A DNA stretch of 43,888 nt from Candidatus Bruticola papionis (GTDB taxonomy: Bacteria > Vulcanimicrobiota > Xenobia > Xenobiales > Xenobiaceae), in the NCBI GenBank assembly GCA_002407045.1, contig DHKB01000028.1, forward strand, positions 987-44,874, written 5' to 3'. Positions 17,340 through 26,719 of the stretch are shown piece by piece. Within the stretch, counting starts at the first letter, position 1, and every line of letters starts with the position of its first letter. The position numbers and the translations under genes were made by a program. The notes under the pieces were generated by a model, which did no database searches, was not told where the DNA came from, and saw only the letters and a list, made by a program, of their open reading frames with translations.

Positions 17340-17377
17340 AGCATGTACCTCACTTTTTGAGGGCATGCTTTTTTTTG
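17340..17377 (+). terminator. Intrinsic terminator of the sugar-binding protein gene
   Basis: AGCATG (17340-17345) pairs with CATGCT (17364-17369), with inner CTCA/TGAG, followed by a run of eight T residues. Confidence 0.85.
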
Positions 17378-17421
17378 TTTTTGACTATTTTATACTAAAA
17401 TCTATCCGGCCAATTTTACCG

Positions 17422-19011
17422 ATGTCTCTTAATCACTCCGCCCAAGAACCTCATGCAAATATAAACGAAAGTCCTATTACTGAAGCTAAGAGTAAACAAC
17501 TGAAATTTAGCTTTTTGTCCTTGCGTCTCAATCAGTTTTGCCTACCTTTATTGGGATTTTTACTGCTTCTTTTCATTATAGCCACCAATACCCAATCAGG
17601 CTGGCTCTTCGTTTTAATTTCTCTGCTTTTAGGTTTGCTTCTTGTCGACGTGTTTCAAGCTCTTATTACCGTCATGAGAGCGGTCGATGCCTTAAAACTT
17701 AGCGTTAGCCCAACTTATGAAAATAGTAGTCTGACTTCGGCTATAAATGGCGGCTATGTAGGCGATTATGGCTCTATTCATTCTTTCAGTCTGCGCTTAG
17801 ATAACCAATCCAGCAAAGATTTTTCTAACATAAAAATACAGTTTACGGCTGCAACCAATAGTCAAATTAGTTATGCCTGGAATAAAGAGCAATCTTTGGC
17901 CTTAGCTTTACAACCAGATCAAGAAGTAATAGAACCTTCACCTACTACCATATACATTTTAAGCAAACTGTATAATTTGCAAAATAAACAAGAAATAGAG
18001 CTATTATCGGAACGCCTCAAAAAAGAAGGGCAAACGTCCTCTTCAGCCAACCAGCTCCCTTTTCAAGCTGAACAAACGGTACTTTTAGATACTATAGGCG
18101 CCCATAAAGCGGCTAAACTTAATTATAAAATTTGTATTAAACATAGAGGAATATATTCGGCCGCCCCCTCTTCCTTAACATTTTATTCTTATTTGGGATT
18201 AGTAAATTTTACTCTGACTGTAGATCCGAGCATTTGTCGTCTTTACATTACTCCAGAGGCTTTAGACACTCAACCAAGCAAATCGCTAGTCAAAATGAAC
18301 CATAGTTTTAGCAAATACATGCCACAAAAGAGTCTAAACGAAACAGAAGATTTTTACGGTATGCATGAATTTCAAACTGGAGAAAATATTCGTCATATCC
18401 ACTGGACTACTAGTGCCAGAATGGACAACTTAATAATAAAAGAATTTCAAACAGATCCACCTCAAGAAGAGAAACCTCCTGTACTTTTATATGTACTGGC
18501 TAAAACTAACGATAAAGTAGACATTTCTCAAACTTCATGCGCCTTAGAAATGGCTTTAATATTCATAAATACGTTGGCGAAGTTGTGCCAAAAAGAGAAA
18601 AGAGAACTTCACTTTTTCTTCGAAACCAACAAAGGTCACACAGTAATTTATGAAAATAGCGAATTATCGAGTTATCCTCTCAAGCAATTTTTGGCTGAAG
18701 CCAGTTTAACGACGCCCCTTAAATACATTTCTTCCCAAAGTCCAGAAGAAATGTTCTCTTATGCCAGAGAGCAATTTATCAAAAAGTATAAAAGAACGCT
18801 AATTTTTAAAATTGCCTTACATCCCTATCTTGATCCTCAACAATACCAGCAAGAGGTTAGTGCCTTTTTATTGATGCAACCACCTAATACCGATCCTCAA
18901 ACTTCAGCAGATTTTGCAGCCACAGCGCTTAAGTTAAAACGCAACAGTGACGTAGTAAAATGTGTAACTATTCAAGATGATCCCCAAAGTGTGATTGAGG
19001 AGATTATATAA
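17422..19011 (+). CDS. DUF58 membrane protein
   Basis: 529-aa protein of the DUF58 family, usually encoded with MoxR ATPases and transglutaminase-like proteins. Two membrane segments near the N-terminus (about 36-56 and 58-83) are followed by an extracytoplasmic beta region. The family signature lies at about 308-343: EDFYGMHEFQTGENIRHIHW, then TTSARMDNLIIKEF, which corresponds to the E..DF.G..Y..GD..R.I.W..SA of the family. The C-terminal part is the von Willebrand A-like region. The ATG at 17422 is preferred: the frame is open back to 17365 but that stretch lies inside the previous terminator. No clear ribosome binding site is visible. It is followed directly by the transglutaminase gene. 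Confidence 0.88.
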   Translation: MSLNHSAQEPHANINESPITEAKSKQLKFSFLSLRLNQFCLPLLGFLLLLFIIATNTQSGWLFVLISLLLGLLLVDVFQALITVMRAVDALKLSVSPTYENSSLTSAINGGYVGDYGSIHSFSLRLDNQSSKDFSNIKIQFTAATNSQISYAWNKEQSLALALQPDQEVIEPSPTTIYILSKLYNLQNKQEIELLSERLKKEGQTSSSANQLPFQAEQTVLLDTIGAHKAAKLNYKICIKHRGIYSAAPSSLTFYSYLGLVNFTLTVDPSICRLYITPEALDTQPSKSLVKMNHSFSKYMPQKSLNETEDFYGMHEFQTGENIRHIHWTTSARMDNLIIKEFQTDPPQEEKPPVLLYVLAKTNDKVDISQTSCALEMALIFINTLAKLCQKEKRELHFFFETNKGHTVIYENSELSSYPLKQFLAEASLTTPLKYISSQSPEEMFSYAREQFIKKYKRTLIFKIALHPYLDPQQYQQEVSAFLLMQPPNTDPQTSADFAATALKLKRNSDVVKCVTIQDDPQSVIEEII

Positions 19012-21650
19012 TGGACGCTACTACTATGCATAAAAATTGGGAAAGCTTATCTACACAGGCAAACCAGGCACAGCCGCCCAAATCTTCTCATGAAAAAGGC
19101 TTAACTTTAGAGCGGCTTATATTATTGCTGACAGGTCAATACCCATACGCAGAAAGTTCTGTATCAATGCGCTTAAGCGTTTTGCTTTGCGAAGTTGTTT
19201 CTCTATTTAGCACTTTTTCTGCTCTGGAATATCCTGGCAACTGGTATTTTTATTTAATCTTTCTAATTGTCGGTCACCTTTACTCTTACAAATACAGAAA
19301 CCAGGGCGCCTGCCTGATGAAGTGCCTAATCAGTTTCTATATGCTCTTTATTTGTGGCAAATTTTTTGTGGATTTAGTAGCTTCTCCTTATACTATTAGC
19401 CAGTCTCTAGTTATGCTGCTGGCAGGCTTGCTAGTAGGCCATAGCTTTGACTTACCTAGACGTAAAGATTTGAACTACTCCATTTTAGTTAGTTTATTAC
19501 TTTTGGGATTTTCGGCTACTATTTTCAATACTATGACTTTTGCGATCAACTTGATCGCTTATCTCATCCTCTTCTCTCAAGCTGCCCGCTTATATTGTTT
19601 TTCTCAAAATTCTACTACCATTTTTATCGCTCATAGCCCCAATAAGTTATCAGCCGATTTGCAACGAAAAATTTCCCAAAGTAAATGGAACTTGCTAAAA
19701 ACTATGCTTAGCTCCTCTCTCAAAACTTCTCTGGGCTGGGCAACTTTTTATTTGCTGGCCGTTTTATTTACGGCCACGGTTCTCTTTATGTTGACACCGC
19801 GCTTTCCCGGTTTGGCTAATTTTAGATTACAAACTAGCTTAAATTTAAATCTTAATTTGCACAGAGAAAGTGCTCATGGTGAGCTTATAGATCCTTCTTC
19901 CTCCGATTTAAACAATTTGCTATTTGGAAATCAGCTTAACGACGGCAGCATCGAATTTACTAGCGCCCAAGAGGATCTTGGCGACAACCCTACTTCTGCA
20001 AGCGAAGAAGGGCAAATGATCATGCAAGTTCGCACCAACAGCCAGCCACCTCTCTATTGCCGCGGTTTAGCTTATCGCCACTATGACGGACGCACTTGGA
20101 TTATCGACGAAAAGTTTCACCCTCGCGAAGTTAGCAGCGGCTCTTTTCTCCATCCCACTCCTCCTATGTTCAGTCGCTCTTTCTATAAACGCATGTTCGA
20201 TCAAGGTTGGCGCCCGCAACGTCACAAGCGTCAAGATATGACCACGCAAATATTTTATATTGAGAAAAACATTACTAACTTAATTTTCGCACCTTATTGG
20301 ACAGTTTTTGCCGAATATCCGACCGAAACTATTTTTATAGATCGTGACAATGGCTTGCGCTCTCCCAATATTCAGGAAAAAGGTACCGTCTATACAACCA
20401 ATTCTCTACCTTCTCCTCTTCTTGTTGACACTCAACAAGTCGATCAGCAAATTTATACTCAACTTACTAGCTCCCAAAAACTTGATTATGAAAAAAAGGC
20501 TTGGCAAGAAGCTCTAAATTTTGATAGCTTACCTCCCTCACTTAATGGCAGCAATCCCTTGTTAAAAGGAGACTTCAATCGTCGAGAATATCAAGAATTG
20601 GTAGCCTTGCCAGACAACATTACCAATCGTACTCGTTTTCTGACTATGCGTTTAACTAGCCGCTACTCAGATCCAGCCCTTAAAGTTTTGGCTTTAGCCC
20701 ACTTTTTGCGCTCTAATTGCGATTATATAAATCCAGCTCCTCAAGTACCCCAAGGAGTAGAATTGACTGACTATTTTATCTTCACAACTAGAAAAGGTAA
20801 TTGCAGAAACTTTGCCAGTTCCTTAGCTGTTATGTGTCGCCTTATAGGCATCCCCAGTCGTTATGTAAGCGGTTATTTAGCCAAAACTTACAATCCTTTT
20901 ACTGGAAATTATGAAGTTTACGATTATAATTGTCACGCTTGGACTGAAGTTTTTCTCAATGATCCAGAAGCTAAATGGGTAACTATAGACGCAACTAGTA
21001 CCAATAATGTTGGTGGCCAAAAAATGGAGGGCGTTTGGTTCAATTCCAAGCCGATGTTCCAATATTTTTCCCATAAATTTAAGTCTGCACACCTATTAAA
21101 TTTGCAAACTAATTTGCACAATCCGCTATTTTACGTCCCCATTATATCTTTGCTTCTAGCCTTATTTATGATTGGCTGGTTGTTAAGCAATTATCAAGTT
21201 GCCCGTTTAATTGCTATGGTTATAAATAAAGACGATTGGCCTTTAAAACAAAGGTTCCTCATTGCTGGCCAACTAGTGGCTTTATCGGCCAAATTAAAAA
21301 TATGGCAACAGACAAAATTCAATTCTTCTATTGAGCAACTCTACGATTTTACCAAAATTTTGTTGAGCGCTCTTAATATACATCAAGCTCCAGGACAAAC
21401 TGTACGCCAATTCTGCGCCAGCATTCAAAACTCTGAAATTAGCTCCATCTTGCAACGCATAGGTAAATTGTATGAAAAAGAAGTTTACGCTCACCCCAGC
21501 CCTGCGTCTAGCCCATCCTCCCAAGAGGCTCAGCCAAACTTGTTAAGCTTCTTTAAACATTTGTCACCTCAAATGCAAGAAGAGTTGCTCCATTTGCTAA
21601 TGATCGATCCAAGCAACTTGCACAAGTCTGAAAGTGGAGGAGGAAGTTAA
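19011..21650 (+). CDS. TgpA-like transmembrane transglutaminase
   Basis: 879-aa integral membrane protein with DUF3488-like N-terminal helices (about residues 60-275) and a transglutaminase core. The catalytic triad is visible: Cys598 in RKGNCRNFASSLAVMCRLIGIPSRYVSGY, His642 in NCHAWTEVF and Asp660 in VTIDAT. A final membrane segment (about 705-727) precedes a cytoplasmic tail. TgpA proteins act outside the membrane on peptides or peptidoglycan-linked targets and are essential in Pseudomonas; the substrate here is unknown. The ATG overlaps the DUF58 stop by one base (TAATG), so the pair is translationally coupled, the usual DUF58-TgpA arrangement; the AAA ATPase that often precedes them is missing here. 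Confidence 0.92.
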   Translation: MDATTMHKNWESLSTQANQAQPPKSSHEKGLTLERLILLLTGQYPYAESSVSMRLSVLLCEVVSLFSTFSALEYPGNWYFYLIFLIVGHLYSYKYRNQGACLMKCLISFYMLFICGKFFVDLVASPYTISQSLVMLLAGLLVGHSFDLPRRKDLNYSILVSLLLLGFSATIFNTMTFAINLIAYLILFSQAARLYCFSQNSTTIFIAHSPNKLSADLQRKISQSKWNLLKTMLSSSLKTSLGWATFYLLAVLFTATVLFMLTPRFPGLANFRLQTSLNLNLNLHRESAHGELIDPSSSDLNNLLFGNQLNDGSIEFTSAQEDLGDNPTSASEEGQMIMQVRTNSQPPLYCRGLAYRHYDGRTWIIDEKFHPREVSSGSFLHPTPPMFSRSFYKRMFDQGWRPQRHKRQDMTTQIFYIEKNITNLIFAPYWTVFAEYPTETIFIDRDNGLRSPNIQEKGTVYTTNSLPSPLLVDTQQVDQQIYTQLTSSQKLDYEKKAWQEALNFDSLPPSLNGSNPLLKGDFNRREYQELVALPDNITNRTRFLTMRLTSRYSDPALKVLALAHFLRSNCDYINPAPQVPQGVELTDYFIFTTRKGNCRNFASSLAVMCRLIGIPSRYVSGYLAKTYNPFTGNYEVYDYNCHAWTEVFLNDPEAKWVTIDATSTNNVGGQKMEGVWFNSKPMFQYFSHKFKSAHLLNLQTNLHNPLFYVPIISLLLALFMIGWLLSNYQVARLIAMVINKDDWPLKQRFLIAGQLVALSAKLKIWQQTKFNSSIEQLYDFTKILLSALNIHQAPGQTVRQFCASIQNSEISSILQRIGKLYEKEVYAHPSPASSPSSQEAQPNLLSFFKHLSPQMQEELLHLLMIDPSNLHKSESGGGS

Positions 21651-21720
21651 ACAAAATAAGGGAAATTTCGGGGGAATATTTTTATCATACCACTACCTGG
21701 AAAGGGACATAAATTTACTC

Positions 21721-23208
21721 ATGGCTAAAGGATATTCTCCCAAAAAACTAGGTGCAGCTCTGGCTTGCGCTGGTCTTTGCTTGGCTATTTCCGGTTTTTT
21801 AGCCGGATGCGGTGACGGAGGTAGCACTGGCAGCGCTACTCTCGATTATGGCAAGCAAGGCACCGTCACTTTCGATTTAACTGGTGTTGCTCCAGAGTTG
21901 AGCTCTGTAAAATACTCCTTCCTTAATGAGAGCGGCTTGCCCATTTTAGTCACCGACCAATTGGAGATCGGCCAAAATCCCATTGCCGTAGCTAAAGTTC
22001 CCCAAGAGGCCACTAAAGTAATCGGCTACTACTTCTCTGGCAAGCAAGCTACCGACTTCAGCATCAATAATATCAAATGGAATACCGATACTGGTTTAAA
22101 AGCCACTGTAGCTTCCACTCCTACTATTGCCGATGAAGATCTCGAATATTACAGAGTTGATCCTACCTACTCTCATGTAGATAAGGGCGAATCTACTTAT
22201 GTGAATTTGACCGCTTCCTATTTACTTCCCGACTCTACTTATGCCAATTTAGACTTGACTCCCCTGGCCACTATTAAGCCTATCGGCCATATGGTTATGC
22301 AAGAGAAGTCTAGTATACTTAACAACCTTTACCAAGGTACTGCCTACGGAACTCAAGAATTCGAAGTTACTTCAGATTCTTTAGCCAATTACACCACCAA
22401 TAGAGTCGGCGATCATCATGATTATGTCTATGTTTCCGACGCCGTTCTCACCGGTTTAGTCTTACAAGATGCTGCTACGCAAAAGACCAAAAAGATTACT
22501 GTCCTCAATCCTGACGTCAGTATGGGTGTGAATAGCACTGTTGTAGATGGTGAAACTTATGTCGTCGGTGAAGGCGAATTTGTTGTTTACGGAGTTTACA
22601 CTTCTCCAACCACTAAGAGCAACGATTTCCAAGTGCAAATGCGCGACCGCGAAATTACTTGGGAAACTCCCAATAGTGAAGCTATAAACTTCCAACTTGG
22701 TAAAGATAAAGCTGCCTACACTACTAAAGCAGCAGCCGAAAAAGTTCCTTTAAGCGTCTATACTTATGACGAAAAGAATCAGAAATTCTCCGCTTCTATA
22801 GATATAGATATTAAAGATACTACAGCTAAGCTTTGTTACGATGTTCCCAACTTGGTAATTGGCGAGGCAGACTACGCTGCTAAAAAGTGGCTGCCCATTG
22901 GGGATTACAGTCTCATTTTCAACCTTTGTGCTGTTTACGAAGTCGACGGCAAGGCTAGCGAAGGTTCACCCGTTTTCGGCTCCACTAAAGTTGGGGAAAT
23001 TGCTCCCGTCGTAGTCACAGACAGCGAGGGACGTGAGCCTAAAGTAGAAGCTGACGAAGCTTCCCAAGCTTATAAACTTAGCTATGGAACTCATCAAGCT
23101 AATGATAAAGGTAGCTTGAGCTTCAAGATCGTTGACGCTGAAGGTCACGACGTTGTAGTAGCTCCTGCTTACGAGTATACAGTTAAAGAAGTAGAAGTTA
23201 CTCCCTAA
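21721..23208 (+). CDS. Predicted lipoprotein of unknown function
   Basis: 495 aa. Residues 1-29 are a lipoprotein signal peptide with the lipobox FLAGC and Cys30 as the lipidation site, followed by the short GDGGSTGS linker. The rest is beta-rich with many short strands (TVTFDLTGV, SVKYSFLNESGLPILV, YVNLTASYLLPDST, VFGSTKVGEIAPVVV) and Thr/Asp/Tyr-rich loops, suggesting Ig-like or fibronectin-like repeats. I do not recognise the family. The start is the ATG at 21721: the open frame extends to 21634, but the lipobox spacing fits only this ATG. It is 70 bases after the transglutaminase gene and may be co-transcribed; a surface substrate for it would be speculative. Confidence 0.75.
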   Translation: MAKGYSPKKLGAALACAGLCLAISGFLAGCGDGGSTGSATLDYGKQGTVTFDLTGVAPELSSVKYSFLNESGLPILVTDQLEIGQNPIAVAKVPQEATKVIGYYFSGKQATDFSINNIKWNTDTGLKATVASTPTIADEDLEYYRVDPTYSHVDKGESTYVNLTASYLLPDSTYANLDLTPLATIKPIGHMVMQEKSSILNNLYQGTAYGTQEFEVTSDSLANYTTNRVGDHHDYVYVSDAVLTGLVLQDAATQKTKKITVLNPDVSMGVNSTVVDGETYVVGEGEFVVYGVYTSPTTKSNDFQVQMRDREITWETPNSEAINFQLGKDKAAYTTKAAAEKVPLSVYTYDEKNQKFSASIDIDIKDTTAKLCYDVPNLVIGEADYAAKKWLPIGDYSLIFNLCAVYEVDGKASEGSPVFGSTKVGEIAPVVVTDSEGREPKVEADEASQAYKLSYGTHQANDKGSLSFKIVDAEGHDVVVAPAYEYTVKEVEVTP

Positions 23209-23224
23209 TTTTGACAATTAGAAG

Positions 23225-23257
23225 TTTTCTCAGTTGGGCTAAGCTCAACTGAGAAAA
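23225..23257. terminator. Terminator after the lipoprotein gene
   Basis: Perfect 12-bp stem TTTTCTCAGTTG (23225-23236) / CAACTGAGAAAA (23246-23257) with a 9-base loop. T-rich flanks are weak on the plus strand, but a second hairpin follows. Confidence 0.6.
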
Positions 23258-23275
23258 TAATTAACTAAGAAAAAG

Positions 23276-23333
23276 AAAGCGCCTGCTTTGCGATATCTCC
23301 AAGAGAGGAAAGACGTCTAGCAGGCGCTTTTTT
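23276..23333. terminator. Bidirectional intrinsic terminator
   Basis: Perfect 12-bp stem AAAGCGCCTGCT (23276-23287) / AGCAGGCGCTTT (23319-23330) followed by TTT on the plus strand and by CTTTTTC on the minus strand. It separates convergent genes. Confidence 0.85.
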
Positions 23334-23350
23334 AATACTTTTTTGTTTGC

Positions 23351-23370
23351 CGATCTTTTCTAAAAGATCG
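23351..23370. repeat. Inverted repeat across a stop codon
   Basis: 20-base inverted repeat CGATCTTTTC/TAAAAGATCG at 23351-23370; it includes the stop codon of the small DUF5989-like gene and could form an 8-bp hairpin at the end of that message. Confidence 0.5.
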
Positions 23371-23530
23371 TATAAATAAAAGGAGTGACATTAGTAGTTT
23401 GAGCTAAAGATACCAAGAATGTGAGAGCCAACAGTCCCAACAAAAAAGGTACCAGCCAGAGGCGTTTACCAGCCATAAAGCTAAGAAGCTCCATAGCAAT
23501 ACTCCAACGTTTTTTTAATTTGCTGAACAT
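23360..23530 (-). CDS. DUF5989-like small membrane protein, 56 aa
   Basis: This gene is too short to stand out by length but is well supported. It starts with ATG at 23530, 10 bases after the stop of the carbamoyltransferase gene, and reads MFSKLKKRWSIAMELLSF, then a membrane segment (about 24-42) and ends FIYTIF. DUF5989 proteins are about 50-60 residues, with one membrane segment and the C-terminal APFIYTLF-type ending, and are found next to carbamoyltransferase and SGNH genes. Here the order is SxtJ-like, carbamoyltransferase-SGNH, then this gene. A role as a small membrane partner of the carbamoyltransferase is inferred from the context. Confidence 0.8.
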   Translation of the reverse strand: MFSKLKKRWSIAMELLSFMAGKRLWLVPFLLGLLALTFLVSLAQTTNVTPFIYTIF

Positions 23531-23539
23531 ATATACGGC

Positions 23540-26500
23540 TTACATCTCCTCGTCGCTACTATTTGTATTGACACCAGCAGCACTTTCTGGTTCTTCACTA
23601 GGCATACTGTCTGGTAAAATGGTAGAATCGCCACCTATAGACGAATCAAACATATTTATATCGAAGATGCCTGCTCTATCTAAATATTGGCTGACGACCT
23701 CTCCAGTTTGGAAATGACCAAGCTTATTTAAATGCATATCTTTGGTGTAATACATACGCGGACGATTGACTAAGTAGGGCCATAAATCCAGAACATAAAC
23801 GCCATTGCTTTCAGCCCAATCTAAAATAATTTGCCTGGGCTTAGCTCTATCAAAAAGGTTGTCTTCCAGTTTGGAACTATCGATCCAATTTTGCCAATCC
23901 TGATCGTAAACTTCTATAGAAGAAGGAATAAGTACAATCACAAAAGTGCTGCCACGCTCAGAGCAAAGGTCGCGGATCTTATTTAAAGATGCAGCAGTAC
24001 TAGCCACACTCTGACGCATTTCTTTAGTGTAGTTATTTAAGCACCAAGACTGAATTGCATTGGGAGGCAATTTAGGGCCAAAGCTGTGAGCTATAGAACC
24101 AATAAATTGGTAAAGATGGCTGCGACGCAACAAACTTTTATATAAAGGAATAGTGTTGTCTTTAGGGATACTGACAGAATCTTGCTGCTTTTTGAGGCAA
24201 TCATAAGAGCCCCATAAAGCTTCGGCTTCCGGAGTAAGTACTAAAGATTTATCAGCTACTGTGAAGCCACGCTGGCTTACCATATTGTCATAAAAGTCGT
24301 TGCCAGTGTAGAAACCGAGCATAACTACGTCAGCTTTGCGATCACCTGGCTTAAGCTTGGCATAAAGGTTGGCTTCAGTATCGGTGCCAGCGTTGGGCAT
24401 ACCGTAATTGAGCACTTTGGCTCCAGTTATGCGCTGAATTTGGTTGAGCCAAGTGTCTTCGGCATTGGCCCAACAGCCAAAGGTGAAAGAATCGCCCAAA
24501 GCCAAAATAGTTTGTCCAACCCCAGGACGACGTGAAGCGACAGCATCGGCCGCCACTCCGTCATCGGCTGCAGTGGACAATTGCTTTACTTGATCGTCAC
24601 CAAATTGATCAACAGGGCGTAAAGCAGGTAAAGCACGCCAACCATCATTATTTATATGTATATCGGCAGAAAATTCTGGCCCTTTAATGCGCTTCGACCA
24701 GCCGGCTTTCATACGCCAGCCGTCTTCGCTCTTAACATAAAGGCCACGCATTTGCATATTAGGGTTGCTTACACACAACCATACTAAAATTTCTGCGCCA
24801 ATTAAAGCTAAGGCCAACAAAGCTACATATTTAACACAATTGCCTATAAAGCCGAAATCGTTAGCGAAACGATCATTGTCGCTCTTATAGACAATTTTGC
24901 GAGAAGCAGCAGCTCGGCCTTGCTCATTTTGACTATGAACAGCAGTAGGCGTCCGTGACCACTTTTCCAACTCAGCTCCAGGAATAGAGCGTTTTTCGGA
25001 AATAGCTCGGCGACTGATCAACATGCGACCCATAACCAAAGCGTCCATATCAGATCGGGTAAACGCAGAAAGAGCTTCAGCTGGAGTATTTACAATAGGC
25101 TCACCAGGCAAATTAAACGAGGTATTAAGGAGCAAAGGAACACCAGTACGCTGGTAAAAGGCGTTAATAAGCTCGTAATAATAAGAGCTCTCTTGCTTAT
25201 AAACAGCTTGAAGGCGAGAAGTTCCGTCTACATGAGTAACTGCAGGAATTATTTCTCTTCTATCTTGATAGACAGGTACTGCCATGAGCATAAAGCGCAA
25301 GGGATCGATTAAATGAGAATTGGGTATATCAAAATATTCTTCGATGCCCTCAGCTAAGACAGAAGGAGCAAAAGGACGGAACGGCTCGCGGAATTTTATG
25401 CGAGCGTTAACCAAATCTTTCATGTAGGTGGCTCTGGGATCGGCTAAAATAGAGCGAGCACCAAGAGCACACGCCCCCCACTCAAAGCGCCCTTTCATCC
25501 AGCCAACTACTTGGCCATATTCTAGACGCGTAGCCACTTCCTGATAGACAGCGTTCATATCAGGCAACTCTTTGAATTTACAATTTTGAGAACGCAAGTA
25601 GTCGGCTACAGCGTAATCATCATGTTCTTGGCCGAGATAAGGAGTAAGCAAACGGTAGCGCCCAGTACCGCCCAAAACGTTGTAGTAGCCCCACAGAGCG
25701 GCCCCCAAAGCGCCTCCACTGTCGCCAGCTGCCGGTTGGATATAAATACCAGAGAAGCCAGATTCACGATAAATGCGTGCATTGGCTACAGAGTTTAAAG
25801 CAACCCCGCCCGCTAAACACAAATTGTCATGGCCGTACTTGCGACGCAAAGCTTGAGCTTGACGAACTAAAATTTCTTCGGCAGCAGCTTGAATAGAAGC
25901 AGCTACATTAGCATAATGCGGATCTAAAAGGTTTGCTTCTTCTGGAGAGCGCGGCTTGCCAAAAATTTCGCAGAATTTATCACTAAAAGAACGACAAACT
26001 GAATGATGGAAATCAAAGTACTCCATATTGAGAGTAAATGAGCCGTCACTCTCTAAGCGTACCAACTTTTTAAAGATAGTATCAAAAAAGACAGGCTGAC
26101 CGTAAGGGGCCATGTCCATGACTTTACATTCACCATCATTAGCTTGAAAGCCCAAAAAAGATGTAAAGGCACTATAAAGCAAGCCTAGCGAATGCGGAAA
26201 GCGCATCTCATCATCAAGGTGTATTTGGGTTCCCCAAGCCGAGCCACGTGTACCTGTAGCCCACTCGCCCACTCCATCTACAGTTAAAAGAGCGGCATTG
26301 GTAAAGCCGGAACAATAGTAGGCACTAGAGGCATGGGACAAGTGATGAGGGCAAAAAACTATCTTGTCTTTGCCAATGCCTAATTGCTCTTGCAAATGTG
26401 CTTTTACCCACAGTTTGTCTAAAAGCCAAACTAAAGACGATTCACGGAAAGCGATAGCTGACTTAGGCCAAGTGGCCATAGCAGACATAAGCAAGCGATC

Positions 26501-26719
26501 AAATTTTTGAAATGGCTTCTCAAAGAAAACCACCAAATCTAAATCTTGCGCTTGGCAAAAAGCCGAATCGAGGCAAAACTTTATAGCTCGACGAGGAAAG
26601 CTAGAATCATGCTTAATACGAGAGAAGCGCTCCTCTTCGGCAGCAGCCACTACCTGACCGTCAACAATTATTGCCGCAGCTGAATCATGATAAAAACAAG
26701 AAATACCTAAAACACGCAT
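23540..26719 (-). CDS. Carbamoyltransferase fused to an SGNH hydrolase
   Basis: 1059 aa, an unusual fusion. Residues 1-about 575 are a NodU/CmcH/TobZ-type carbamoyltransferase: MRVLGISCFYHDSAAAII, the His motif HHLSHASSAYY (125-135), GGVALNS (304-310), DSGGALGAA (333-341), GARSILADPRA (420-430) and NTSFN (532-536). After a charged linker and a membrane segment (about 628-650) comes an SGNH/GDSL-type domain with GDSFTFG (742-748, catalytic Ser744), the GND oxyanion block (806-808) and the late DMHLNKLGH block (Asp994, His996). The carbamoyl transfer and ester hydrolase halves are usually separate adjacent genes. TAATG overlap couples it to the upstream SxtJ-like gene. No frame break in the junction. 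Substrate unknown. Confidence 0.9.
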   Translation of the reverse strand: MRVLGISCFYHDSAAAIIVDGQVVAAAEEERFSRIKHDSSFPRRAIKFCLDSAFCQAQDLDLVVFFEKPFQKFDRLLMSAMATWPKSAIAFRESSLVWLLDKLWVKAHLQEQLGIGKDKIVFCPHHLSHASSAYYCSGFTNAALLTVDGVGEWATGTRGSAWGTQIHLDDEMRFPHSLGLLYSAFTSFLGFQANDGECKVMDMAPYGQPVFFDTIFKKLVRLESDGSFTLNMEYFDFHHSVCRSFSDKFCEIFGKPRSPEEANLLDPHYANVAASIQAAAEEILVRQAQALRRKYGHDNLCLAGGVALNSVANARIYRESGFSGIYIQPAAGDSGGALGAALWGYYNVLGGTGRYRLLTPYLGQEHDDYAVADYLRSQNCKFKELPDMNAVYQEVATRLEYGQVVGWMKGRFEWGACALGARSILADPRATYMKDLVNARIKFREPFRPFAPSVLAEGIEEYFDIPNSHLIDPLRFMLMAVPVYQDRREIIPAVTHVDGTSRLQAVYKQESSYYYELINAFYQRTGVPLLLNTSFNLPGEPIVNTPAEALSAFTRSDMDALVMGRMLISRRAISEKRSIPGAELEKWSRTPTAVHSQNEQGRAAASRKIVYKSDNDRFANDFGFIGNCVKYVALLALALIGAEILVWLCVSNPNMQMRGLYVKSEDGWRMKAGWSKRIKGPEFSADIHINNDGWRALPALRPVDQFGDDQVKQLSTAADDGVAADAVASRRPGVGQTILALGDSFTFGCWANAEDTWLNQIQRITGAKVLNYGMPNAGTDTEANLYAKLKPGDRKADVVMLGFYTGNDFYDNMVSQRGFTVADKSLVLTPEAEALWGSYDCLKKQQDSVSIPKDNTIPLYKSLLRRSHLYQFIGSIAHSFGPKLPPNAIQSWCLNNYTKEMRQSVASTAASLNKIRDLCSERGSTFVIVLIPSSIEVYDQDWQNWIDSSKLEDNLFDRAKPRQIILDWAESNGVYVLDLWPYLVNRPRMYYTKDMHLNKLGHFQTGEVVSQYLDRAGIFDINMFDSSIGGDSTILPDSMPSEEPESAAGVNTNSSDEEM

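Noticed and set aside
21634..21720. Upstream part of the lipoprotein frame
   Set aside because: It overlaps the previous gene and would move the signal peptide away from the N-terminus.
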